The notes beneath the pieces are model-generated. The model was not told where the DNA came from. It did no database searches and saw nothing but the letters and a program-made list of their open reading frames with translations. Position numbers and translations under genes: made by a program. A DNA stretch of 64,000 nt from Bacteroidaceae bacterium (GTDB lineage Bacteria; Bacteroidota; Bacteroidia; Bacteroidales; Bacteroidaceae): positions 1 through 64,000 of the forward strand of contig CAAGGT010000306.1 in assembly GCA_900769465.1 (NCBI GenBank). The letters run 5' to 3'. Positions 18,026 through 25,983 of this stretch are shown here, in pieces (position 1 is the first letter of the stretch; each line of letters starts with the position of its first letter).

Positions 18026-19006
18026 ATGCATTTTTCAAGAATTATATATCTGTTGCTTTTCATACCGCTGATTGCATATATTGTGTGGTATATCCTGAAA
18101 GGACGCAACCTGTCGCCTTCGATGAAGGTGTCCACGACCTTGCCCTTTGAAAAGGAACTGAAGACATTCAGGAATCACCTGATTCACGTTCCCTTTGTGT
18201 TGAGGGTTGTAACCCTCTCTATGCTCATATTGGTGCTTATGCGCCCGGTTGCCACAAACCACTGGAGCGAAGAAAGTGTCGAGGGTATCGACATAATGCT
18301 TGCGATGGACGTGTCGACAAGTATGTCGGCCGTAGATATAAAGCCCAACCGCATTGATGTTGCAAAGGATGTGGCATCGCAGTTCGTATCGGGGCGCAAG
18401 AACGACAATATTGGCCTCACGCTCTTTGCAGGCGAGAGTTTCACACAGTGTCCGCTAACCATTGACTACCGCAGTGTATTGAGCCTGATTGACAAGTCGG
18501 GTATCGAATATGCGGCAAGTGGGGCACTGAAGGATGGAACAGCCATAGGTCTTGGTATTGCCAATGCCGTTTCACGCCTGAAGGACAGCAAGGCAAAGTC
18601 AAAGGTCATCATCCTGCTCACCGACGGTTCGAACAACAGTGGAGAGATTACGCCCGAAGATGCGGCATACATAGCCAAAGAGTATGGTATAAGAATATAT
18701 ACCATCGGATTCAGGACCGACAACGAGATCGTGCAGACACCTTATGGAATCCTGAATAACTCGGAGTTCGACGAAAGGACGTTGAAGACAATCGCTTCGG
18801 TTACCGACGGCAGATATTTCCGTTCTTCGAGCAAGGAGAGCCTGATGGACATTTACAAGGAGATTGATCAGCTTGAACGCACAAAACTTGAGATAAAGCA
18901 CTTCGGTGATCAGGAGGAGAAGTTCATGCCCTTTGCACTGATTGCCATACTATCATTGCTGTTTGAAATGTTGCTGCGCAACACTGTTTTGAAAAGAATA
19001 CCCTGA
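18026..19006 (+). CDS. batA: BatA, von Willebrand A-domain membrane protein
   Basis: A 326-residue inner-membrane protein: two N-terminal spans (IIYLLLFIPLIAYIVWYIL; LRVVTLSMLILVLMRPV), a VWA domain (about 88-290) with an intact MIDAS motif DVSTS (95-99) and TDGSNNSGE, and a C-terminal span (FALIAILSLLFEMLLRN). The VWA domain should bind a divalent metal and a protein partner, probably the MoxR/DUF58 machinery. Assigned as BatA by order (first of two adjacent VWA genes). Spacing of 15 bases to each neighbour supports one transcript. Confidence 0.9.
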   Translation: MHFSRIIYLLLFIPLIAYIVWYILKGRNLSPSMKVSTTLPFEKELKTFRNHLIHVPFVLRVVTLSMLILVLMRPVATNHWSEESVEGIDIMLAMDVSTSMSAVDIKPNRIDVAKDVASQFVSGRKNDNIGLTLFAGESFTQCPLTIDYRSVLSLIDKSGIEYAASGALKDGTAIGLGIANAVSRLKDSKAKSKVIILLTDGSNNSGEITPEDAAYIAKEYGIRIYTIGFRTDNEIVQTPYGILNNSEFDERTLKTIASVTDGRYFRSSSKESLMDIYKEIDQLERTKLEIKHFGDQEEKFMPFALIAILSLLFEMLLRNTVLKRIP

Positions 19007-19021
19007 TAAAGTATTATAGAG

Positions 19022-20029
19022 ATGAAATTTGCAACACCCGAATATCTATACCTTCTTCTGCTTATACCACTGCTCGTTGCAGTGTACAAGTATGCCTGCT
19101 ACAGGAGAAAGAGGAACATAAGACGCTATGGCGACCCGGAGCTTGTAGGCAAGCTGATACCTGCATATTCACCGACACGTTCAAGCGTTGTCTTCTGGAT
19201 TTCGTTACTTGCCATGGCGTTGATGATAATTGCATTGGCACGCCCACGTTATGGCAAGGGAAAGACAACGGTAACCACACGTGGCGTAGAATTGGTAGTG
19301 GCATTGGATATTTCCAATTCAATGCTGGCCGATGACATATACCCCAACCGTCTTGAAAAGGCCAAAAGACTTGTAAAAAGACTTGCAGAGCAACTGAAGG
19401 GGAACAAGATTGCAATGGTTGTCTTTGCCGGTGACGCCTATGTACAGTTGCCTATAACCGATGATTTCATTTCAATAGAGATGTTCCTTGAAAGCATATC
19501 CACTAACCTTGTCTCAAGACAAGGTACCGATATCGGTGCTGCCATCAATATGGCATCGAGATGCTTTACCCCTAATGACAAGATAGGAAAGGCTATTGTG
19601 CTTATTACCGATGGCGAGAACCACGAAGGTGGAGCCGAAGAGGCTGCAAGGAAGGCCTCGGAAAGCGGCAAGAAAGTCTTTATACTGGGAATAGGAACCA
19701 CAAAGGGTGGTCGTATTCCACTTGGTGGCGGGAATTTCCTTCGTGACCGCGACGGACAGGTGGTTGTAACCAAGTTGAACGAGGAGATGGCAATGGAGAT
19801 TGCAAAGGCCGGAAATGGAATGTATCTGCAGGTAGACAATACCAACAATGCACAGAAGATTCTTTCGGACCAGTTGGACAAGATGAATAAGGACGAGACA
19901 ACAACCGATGTGTATACAGGATATAACGAATTGTTTGTATATCCGGCAACATTGGCTTTGATGCTGCTTTTCCTTGATATGATAATCGTTGCTGTGGCCG
20001 ACATAAAGAACCGCAGGAGAAAACAATAA
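19022..20029 (+). CDS. batB: BatB, von Willebrand A-domain membrane protein
   Basis: A 335-residue paralogue of the preceding gene with the same plan: N-terminal spans (LYLLLLIPLLVAVYKYA; SVVFWISLLAMALMIIALA), a VWA domain with intact MIDAS DISNS (96-100) and TDGENHEGG, and a C-terminal membrane segment (LALMLLFLDMIIVAVADI). The insertion TKGGRIPLGGGNFLRDRDG is typical of BatB. The two VWA proteins probably form a hetero-complex in the inner membrane. Confidence 0.9.
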   Translation: MKFATPEYLYLLLLIPLLVAVYKYACYRRKRNIRRYGDPELVGKLIPAYSPTRSSVVFWISLLAMALMIIALARPRYGKGKTTVTTRGVELVVALDISNSMLADDIYPNRLEKAKRLVKRLAEQLKGNKIAMVVFAGDAYVQLPITDDFISIEMFLESISTNLVSRQGTDIGAAINMASRCFTPNDKIGKAIVLITDGENHEGGAEEAARKASESGKKVFILGIGTTKGGRIPLGGGNFLRDRDGQVVVTKLNEEMAMEIAKAGNGMYLQVDNTNNAQKILSDQLDKMNKDETTTDVYTGYNELFVYPATLALMLLFLDMIIVAVADIKNRRRKQ

Positions 20030-20059
20030 TAGAAGAAAAGATATTCCGTATATTTAGAT

Positions 20060-20923
20060 ATGAGTTTCGACAAAAGAAAATATGCATATATCGCCATTGT
20101 CTCTGTCATAGCGGCAGCGGCGCTGTATGTAACATATTCGCTGATTAAGGATGGCTCTCCTACGGTAAAGAGCCAGAATGAGTATCTTGTAGAGGCAAAC
20201 AGGCTACATAATGACAGCCTGTTCGAGTTGGCTGTGGAGCCTTATATGAAGGCTTGCGGTTTCGACACCCGACAGAGCCTGGTGAATTACAATACCGCAA
20301 CCAATTCTGTAATGAAGAATTACGATGCCTTGTACCAATCGTTCAATGACGATGGCTACAAGCTTGATGCTGTTATAGATTCGGCGCTGACAGATGCTGT
20401 CATGAGATACAAGATTGCCGGTGAAGGAGAAACCGACACCGCCAGATACTCATCAGTATACCATAATATGGGAGTTACAGATCATATGCGCAATAATCTT
20501 GATGCCGCAGCCGAAGCATACAAGGAAGCACTGCGCAAGAACCCTGCCGATGAGGATGCACGTTATAACCTTGCTGTGATTCTGCATCAGAAGAAGAATG
20601 AGAACCAACAGCAGGACCAGCAGGAACAAGAGCAACAACAGGACAAACAGGAGCAGCAAAAGCAGGAACAGCAGGAACAGGAAGATAAGAAAGACGAGCA
20701 GAAACCTGAAAACGACAAGGAGCAGGAGAATAAGCCCGAACAGGAACAACAAGAACAAGATCAACAGCAACAACAGCCACAAGAGCGTGAGCAGCAGGAG
20801 GAGAAGGAAAAGATTGAACAGATGCTCAAGGCTTTGATGCAGGATGAAAAAGAAATAAGAGAGAAGATGGAGGAGGCCGAAAAGGCTAAAGTGAAGGCCG
20901 GTTCGATGAAGAAGAACTGGTAA
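20060..20923 (+). CDS. batC: BatC, TPR protein with Gln/Glu-rich tail
   Basis: A 287-residue protein with an N-terminal anchor (YAYIAIVSVIAAAALYVTYS), TPR-like helices (about 45-175, including NNLDAAAEAYKEALRKNPADEDARYNLAV), then a very low-complexity tail (~178-255) built almost wholly of Q, E, K and D, and a short helical end. The tail is consistent with a long charged coil or flexible linker. TPR units suggest it scaffolds other Bat proteins in the periplasm. The repetitive codons of the tail create long spurious leucine-rich frames on the other strand. Confidence 0.88.
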   Translation: MSFDKRKYAYIAIVSVIAAAALYVTYSLIKDGSPTVKSQNEYLVEANRLHNDSLFELAVEPYMKACGFDTRQSLVNYNTATNSVMKNYDALYQSFNDDGYKLDAVIDSALTDAVMRYKIAGEGETDTARYSSVYHNMGVTDHMRNNLDAAAEAYKEALRKNPADEDARYNLAVILHQKKNENQQQDQQEQEQQQDKQEQQKQEQQEQEDKKDEQKPENDKEQENKPEQEQQEQDQQQQQPQEREQQEEKEKIEQMLKALMQDEKEIREKMEEAEKAKVKAGSMKKNW

Positions 20924-20970
20924 TAAAGGCCTGCTACGGAAATAAAAGATTCAGACAACACACATTATCA

Positions 20971-22803
20971 ATGAAAAGGATATTATTATCGACACTGTTA
21001 ATTCTGGCCACAATATCTACGGCATTTGCCGATGAAATCTCTTTCATCGCATCTGCCCCAAAATCGGTTGTTGTGGGCAGGCGCTTCAATCTGAGCTATG
21101 AGGCCAACAGAAAGACTGACGGCCAACCCACAATCCCCGAGGTAGAGGGAATGAGGGTACTTATGGGACCTAGCAGTTCCATCATGCACCAAAGTTCAAT
21201 TGTCAACGGAAAAAGAAGCAGTTCGCAGACCATAACATATACTTATATAGTGGTTGTGGACACTGAGGGTGAAATAGAAATACCCGGAGCTTCGGTTATG
21301 ATTGACGGCAAGAACTATGTATCGAATCCTCTGACAATCAAGGTGCTTCCCGAGAATCAAGCTTCGCAGCAACAGAATGCCGGAAGGAGCGGACAGGCAA
21401 GCCAAACCGGGAACTCTACCGATATATCAAACGAGAACCTCTTTGTGGTGGCGTCAGTGGACAAGGCAAAGGTATACGAACAGGAGGCATTGGTGCTTAC
21501 CTACAAGGTGTATACGGATGTCAACCTTGTAAATTTGGACAATCCGGCTCCCGAACTCAAAGGATTCAACATCCAGGAGATTGAATTGCCGCAGCAACGC
21601 GAGTTTGAACTGGAACGTTACAACGGGCGTAACTACAACATGATGGAATGGCGAAAATATGTACTGTTCCCCCAGGAGAGTGGCAAGCTGGAAATACCTT
21701 CTCTTGAATACGAGGCTGTAGTTGCTGTGCAGACACGTAGGAATATGGATATGTTTGAAATGATGTTCAACGGTGGTTATTCATACGTTGAGGTGAAGAA
21801 AAAACTCAAATCGAACAGGGTGGTAGTGGATGTGGAAAAGCTGCCCTCGGGCAAACCTGCCGGTTTTTCGGGTGGAGTAGGACACTTCAGTGTGAACAGC
21901 AGTGTAAGTTCATCGAACCTCAAATCTAATGAGGAGTTCACATTGAAGGTAACGGTGAAAGGTGACGGAAACATGAAACTGATGGGTGACCCCGTTTTGG
22001 AATTCCCATCGGAGTTTGATGTATATGACCCTATAATAAGCAACAAGTACAAACTTACAGGCAAAGGTTTCGTGGGTGAGAAGATCTATGAATATGTCGT
22101 GACACCACGCACGGCGGGAACTTTTACTTTGCCTGCGGCAAAGTTTACTTATTTTGACACAGCAACCGGCAATTACAGGACAGTGGAAGGTAAGGAATTC
22201 ACCATAAATGTAGAAAAAGGTGCAAGCCAGTCCATTCAGCCCGGCAATGTGTATGTTGTCAAGGAAGAGGGCAGGATTTTGGCAAATGATATCCGTTACA
22301 TAAAGTTGGGCGCACAGCAAAGTGCTGATGACGGGAAGTTCTTTGCATCGTCACTTTACTGGTTGCTGTATGCTGCAGCTTTGGCTCTTTTTGCACTTGC
22401 AGTATCCGTCAACAGCAAAAGGATAAGGGAGAATGCGAATCTCACGCTTGTCAAGACCAAGAAAGCCAATTCCGTAGCAGTGCGCCGTCTCAAGAAGGTA
22501 AAGACTCTGTTGCGCGAAAACCGTACAAATGAATTCTTTGATGAGACATTGAAGGCGGTGTGGGGGTATATGAGTGACAAATTGAATATTCCTTTATCGC
22601 AATTGTCAAAAGACAACATCTCGAACGAGTTGGCAAGGCGTGGATGCAACGATGCTTTGGTTGCCGACATCCTGGATTTGTTGAACGAATGCGAGTTCGC
22701 GCGGTATGCTCCGGGTGATACAGGAGCAACAATGGATAAGGTGTACAGGATGGCGTTGGATGTCATCGGAAAAATGGAAAATTCAATAAGGAAACAGATA
22801 TGA
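20971..22803 (+). CDS. batD: BatD, large periplasmic oxygen-tolerance protein
   Basis: A 610-residue protein with a signal peptide (KRILLSTLLILATISTAFA), several repeated immunoglobulin-like beta domains (about 20-455, with SLEYEAVVAV and SKDGxF-type strands) typical of the BatD family, a membrane span near 465-487 (SSLYWLLYAAALALFALAVSV) and a cytoplasmic helical tail. The stop codon overlaps the next start as ATGA, so batE translation is coupled to it. Role in the envelope complex is inferred from the operon. Confidence 0.92.
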   Translation: MKRILLSTLLILATISTAFADEISFIASAPKSVVVGRRFNLSYEANRKTDGQPTIPEVEGMRVLMGPSSSIMHQSSIVNGKRSSSQTITYTYIVVVDTEGEIEIPGASVMIDGKNYVSNPLTIKVLPENQASQQQNAGRSGQASQTGNSTDISNENLFVVASVDKAKVYEQEALVLTYKVYTDVNLVNLDNPAPELKGFNIQEIELPQQREFELERYNGRNYNMMEWRKYVLFPQESGKLEIPSLEYEAVVAVQTRRNMDMFEMMFNGGYSYVEVKKKLKSNRVVVDVEKLPSGKPAGFSGGVGHFSVNSSVSSSNLKSNEEFTLKVTVKGDGNMKLMGDPVLEFPSEFDVYDPIISNKYKLTGKGFVGEKIYEYVVTPRTAGTFTLPAAKFTYFDTATGNYRTVEGKEFTINVEKGASQSIQPGNVYVVKEEGRILANDIRYIKLGAQQSADDGKFFASSLYWLLYAAALALFALAVSVNSKRIRENANLTLVKTKKANSVAVRRLKKVKTLLRENRTNEFFDETLKAVWGYMSDKLNIPLSQLSKDNISNELARRGCNDALVADILDLLNECEFARYAPGDTGATMDKVYRMALDVIGKMENSIRKQI

Positions 22804-23561
22804 AAAAGATAATTCCAATCTTCTTGCTCTTTATTATTCCTTTTGCAGCGGTTGCGCAGGGAAATGGCGGATATACGAAAGAGGATGGCGACAAGGCATA
22901 TGCAGAATCAAGGTTTGCCGACGCGGTAACAATATATGAGGGTGCAATAGCCGAGCAAGGTGGTTCACAGCCATTGTACTACAATCTTGGCAATGCATAT
23001 TACCGCATCAATCAACCCGGAAAAGCCATTTTGAACTATGAACGCGCCTTGAGGATGAATCCTATGGACGAAGATACAAGGAGCAATCTTGAATTTGTGC
23101 AAAGCACTATTGTCGACAAGATACCACAGGATGAAATTCCCTTTTTCAAAGAGTGGGCTGACAGATTCTCTTCCATGCTCTTAAAAGACAATTGGGGAGT
23201 GATTGGTATAGCAGCCTTTGCGGCAATGCTTGTGATGCTGTTCATTGCGCTTTTCAAGAGCAACCTGCGAAAGGTTTCGCTTGCCGTGGCAGTGATTGCT
23301 TTTGTCATTGCTGCCGTTGCCAATATATCGGCTTTCAACATTGACAGCAAGACAGACGGAATGCCCGAAGGTGTGATATTGGATGAGATGGTTGTAGTGA
23401 AGAGTTCGCCCGATGCATCAGGTACCGAACTGACAAAAATCCACGAAGGCCTGAAAGTGGTGATTCTGGATAATGTCTTGTCCGATTGGGTTAAAATAGA
23501 GGCGAACAACGGCAATAGGGTTGTCGGCTGGGTAAAGAAGAAATCTCTGGAACAGATATGA
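22800..23561 (+). CDS. batE: BatE, TPR and SH3-like membrane protein
   Basis: A 253-residue protein: signal peptide (KKIIPIFLLFIIPFAAVAQ), TPR repeats (about 25-105, with LYYNLGNAYYRINQPGKAIL), two membrane spans (about 138-155 and 160-180, WGVIGIAAFAAMLVMLFIAL and SLAVAVIAFVIAAVANI), and a C-terminal SH3-like domain (about 195-253, VVKSSPDASGTELTKIHEGL...WVKKKSL). The order TPR-TM-SH3 is the known BatE layout. Last bat gene; a PAP2 gene follows after 23 bases. Confidence 0.9.
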   Translation: MKKIIPIFLLFIIPFAAVAQGNGGYTKEDGDKAYAESRFADAVTIYEGAIAEQGGSQPLYYNLGNAYYRINQPGKAILNYERALRMNPMDEDTRSNLEFVQSTIVDKIPQDEIPFFKEWADRFSSMLLKDNWGVIGIAAFAAMLVMLFIALFKSNLRKVSLAVAVIAFVIAAVANISAFNIDSKTDGMPEGVILDEMVVVKSSPDASGTELTKIHEGLKVVILDNVLSDWVKIEANNGNRVVGWVKKKSLEQI

Positions 23562-23584
23562 AGCTACACTAATTAGGGGATTTG

Positions 23585-24280
23585 ATGGACACAAACATAT
23601 TGATAGACATAGACAAATATATGTTGCTTGCCCTCAACGGCAGTGATTCTATTTTTTGGGATGGTTGTATGAAGATTTATACCACTATTGCCATATGGAT
23701 TCCTTTGCTGCTATTGTTGATGTATATATTGATAAAGAACAACAGTTTCAAGGATTTCCTGTTGCTGGTACTTGTCATCGCTGCTGTTGTGGGTTGTACC
23801 GACCTTATATCATCGGGCATATGCAAGCCATTCTTTGAAAGATGGAGACCGACTTATGACCCGGAGATTATGTATCTTGTCGATGTCGTTGACGAAATAA
23901 GAGGTGGAAAATATGGTTTTACATCAAGTCACGCAGCCAATTCATTCGGTATTGCCACGTTCCTGCTCCTGCTTGTCAAAAACCGGGCTTTTTCAATATC
24001 ACTTATCATCTGGGCTGCGATGAATGCTTTTACAAGAATCTATCTTGGAGTGCATTACCCGGGAGATATTCTTGCCGGTACATTCATTGGAGTCATTGTG
24101 GGGTGGGGTGCGTACAGATACATCATGACACGTCAGAAACACAACAAACACCGCGATTGGATATCAAGCCAATACACAAAGAGCGGCTATCTGGTTTCCG
24201 ATATCTATCTTTTTCTTCTGGTCATGTATGGAACCTTCGCTGCAATCCCTCTAATCTCATTCTTGAGTTTTGTATACTGA
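23585..24280 (+). CDS. PAP2-family membrane phosphatase
   Basis: A 231-residue integral membrane protein of the PAP2 acid phosphatase family, which removes phosphate from lipid phosphates such as undecaprenyl pyrophosphate or phosphatidate. The three family motifs are visible: KPFFERWRP (K-x6-RP), the central SSHAANSFG (serine/histidine variant of PSGH) and TRIYLGVHYPGD (SR-x5-H-x3-D type). About five membrane spans. The ATG at 23585 is preferred over TTG at 23582; AGGGG lies just upstream. It sits 23 bases after batE, so it may be the last gene of that transcript. Whether the substrate is a cell-wall carrier or a phospholipid cannot be told. Confidence 0.9.
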   Translation: MDTNILIDIDKYMLLALNGSDSIFWDGCMKIYTTIAIWIPLLLLLMYILIKNNSFKDFLLLVLVIAAVVGCTDLISSGICKPFFERWRPTYDPEIMYLVDVVDEIRGGKYGFTSSHAANSFGIATFLLLLVKNRAFSISLIIWAAMNAFTRIYLGVHYPGDILAGTFIGVIVGWGAYRYIMTRQKHNKHRDWISSQYTKSGYLVSDIYLFLLVMYGTFAAIPLISFLSFVY

Positions 24281-24327
24281 CAACCACAATTAAGGCAACC
24301 TTTATTAGGTTGCCTTAATTGTGGTTG
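24281..24327. terminator. 20-bp perfect hairpin between convergent genes
   Basis: Bases 24281-24300 are the exact reverse complement of 24308-24327, with loop TTTATTA. It starts directly after the PAP2 stop codon and lies 26 bases from the stop of the minus-strand FHA gene. No long T-run follows on either strand, but its placement between converging genes suggests two-way termination. Confidence 0.7.
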
Positions 24328-24352
24328 TTGCTATGTGTCTCTGAATGTGCAT

Positions 24353-24850
24353 TCAATCTTCGCTGTCGGCCGTGTGCAGGATGAGTGTCGTTGCACCTAA
24401 TGTTATGATTGCACCATCCTCAACAAGCAGACGTTCCTTGTTGCCCAATATGCGGTTCATTACAAATGTACCTGTTACGCTTTGATTGTCTCGTATGGTA
24501 TATGTCAACTCTCCCGAATATCCGCGTTTTACATTGATTATACAGTGACGGCGGTCCATACTGGGATCGCTTGTCTCAATGGGGTTTGAGATAACAGTGC
24601 CTTTATTGTAGCGTCCGAACATATTGTCACCCTCGTGCAAGGGAATGACCTGCTTGTAACAGAATGTGTTCTCAATTACAACAATGTGGCCGAAATCCTC
24701 GGTCTCTAAATCTTCGGTGTTTTCACCAATGCGTATTGTGAAACTCTTGCGGCAATGTTCACACTCAAAGACCAGTGACTGCCCTTCTTTGTAACCGGAT
24801 GCATCAAAGTCTATTGAATGGTCGCACTTGGGACAAATTATCTTGCTCAT
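24353..24850 (-). CDS. Zinc-ribbon and FHA-domain protein
   Basis: A 165-residue soluble protein. Residues 5-35 form a zinc ribbon (CPKC at 6-9, CEHC at 30-33). Residues ~72-160 form an FHA domain, a phosphothreonine-binding fold: GR at 79-80, SMDRRH (97-102) matching the S-x-x-H ligand region, and VTGTFVM corresponding to the T-N loop. The ATG at 24850 gives this tidy domain start; an upstream TTG would overlap the HU-SPOR gene. It starts 8 bases after the HU-SPOR stop, so the two form an operon. It may recruit phosphorylated partners to the membrane-bound HU-SPOR protein; this is inference. Confidence 0.88.
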   Translation of the reverse strand: MSKIICPKCDHSIDFDASGYKEGQSLVFECEHCRKSFTIRIGENTEDLETEDFGHIVVIENTFCYKQVIPLHEGDNMFGRYNKGTVISNPIETSDPSMDRRHCIINVKRGYSGELTYTIRDNQSVTGTFVMNRILGNKERLLVEDGAIITLGATTLILHTADSED

Positions 24851-24858
24851 ATGGAATT

Positions 24859-25857
24859 TTAATGAATATATACCCAAGCATCGGAGAATGTAGCCTTGAC
24901 ACGCTCCAGGGCTTCATTGGCATCAGCCTCGTTGTCATAGTTCTCTATTGCAATGCGGAATCTACGGTCTCCTTCAACCACCTTGTAGTCGGCCTGCATC
25001 TTTCGTGAGAGTTCGGTTATTGCCAACTGCGCATTCTGGGGGTTGGGAGTGCTTGCTACTATTATTGAATATTGCTTTGGACTTTCAGCTGTCATCTCTG
25101 CTGTTTCCTCAACAACGGCAGGAGCGGTTACAACGTCTGCTGCAGGTTCCTCAAAACTTTCGGCTACAGGTTCTGTACCAGAGATGTCTGTGAAAATATG
25201 GGCAGTGGAACTCTCTTCAACCGGTGCAATGTCACATACGGTTTCCAGGGCTGTGGCGACTGGCTTTGTGGCATTCTCAACCGGAGTAAAACCTGCGACA
25301 GACAACTGTATTCCGTTGTCATAGATGCTATTACCGAACGGAGCAAGCACAAAGACTGCAATTATAATTGCTGCTGCAATGGAGACATAGCGGCCAATGC
25401 TGCTGCGTTTTATTACAATGTCCTTCTTCTTGAGATTGCTCAACGGAGTGATGAACAATGGCTCAAAGCCATAGTTGTAAGGGTCGTCAATACTGTTCTC
25501 ATTTGGAGTGAAGGCAATTTTTCCTTCAATATCCATGGTAAATGTACCCAATTCTCCAAAGCAGACAACGCCGGAACTTGAGAGCCGTGAACGCAGTGAA
25601 TCAATGTCATTTGTCAGGCATTCGTTGGCTTCTTCATAGGAGAGTAGTCCATCGGCCATATATTCCGACAGCAACAGCGCATCGTCAATGGTGACTTGGG
25701 GATTGAATGCCAGCGAACGATGGGGTGGCATAAAGATATTCTCGGCCGCATTGTAATGAGCCGGAACCCTGTGCGCAAGGAAAGCACCCACGCCAGGCAT
25801 TATGACGCAGTTATGCTGCGCAATCAATCTCGATATGTTCTTGACTAATTTTTCCAC
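24859..25857 (-). CDS. HU-like (CCDC81-type) / transmembrane / SPOR protein
   Basis: A 332-residue protein. Residues 1-~140 hold a double HU-like CCDC81 region (SRLIAQHNCVIMPGVGAFLA, then SYMADGLLSYEEANE and GVVCFGELGTFTMD), a single span at ~156-174 (GRYVSIAAAIIIAVFVLAP) preceded by basic residues (KKKDIVIKRS), an acidic/A/V/T linker and a C-terminal SPOR domain (~262-332, YSIIVASTPNPQNAQLA). SPOR binds denuded peptidoglycan at division sites. The start is GTG at 25857: the conserved N-terminus begins immediately after it, so no later start is possible. The -7 promoter element ends only 4 bases upstream, implying a leaderless message. Predicted topology: HU part in the cytoplasm, SPOR in the periplasm. 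Confidence 0.88.
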   Translation of the reverse strand: MEKLVKNISRLIAQHNCVIMPGVGAFLAHRVPAHYNAAENIFMPPHRSLAFNPQVTIDDALLLSEYMADGLLSYEEANECLTNDIDSLRSRLSSSGVVCFGELGTFTMDIEGKIAFTPNENSIDDPYNYGFEPLFITPLSNLKKKDIVIKRSSIGRYVSIAAAIIIAVFVLAPFGNSIYDNGIQLSVAGFTPVENATKPVATALETVCDIAPVEESSTAHIFTDISGTEPVAESFEEPAADVVTAPAVVEETAEMTAESPKQYSIIVASTPNPQNAQLAITELSRKMQADYKVVEGDRRFRIAIENYDNEADANEALERVKATFSDAWVYIH

Positions 25858-25861
25858 GAAG

Positions 25862-25891
25862 CAAATTTAATAAAAAAAAACGGTGCCGCAA
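25862..25891 (-). promoter_or_regulatory. Promoter at the very start of HU-SPOR gene
   Basis: On the minus strand TTG (25891-25889), a 19-base spacer and TAAATTTG (25869-25862) match the Bacteroidetes consensus. The last base of the -7 box is 4 bases from the GTG start codon. Confidence 0.7.
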
Positions 25892-25983
25892 TGAAAAACA
25901 AAATATAATTTACAAGCAGATATGTGAAAGCGGAAAGTTCAGAACAGATGATGTAGAACCCGGGGGTAATCAAAACCTCGGCT

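Noticed and set aside
20453..20782. Leucine-rich frame on the minus strand
   Set aside because: It is the reverse reading of the Gln/Glu codon repeats in batC.
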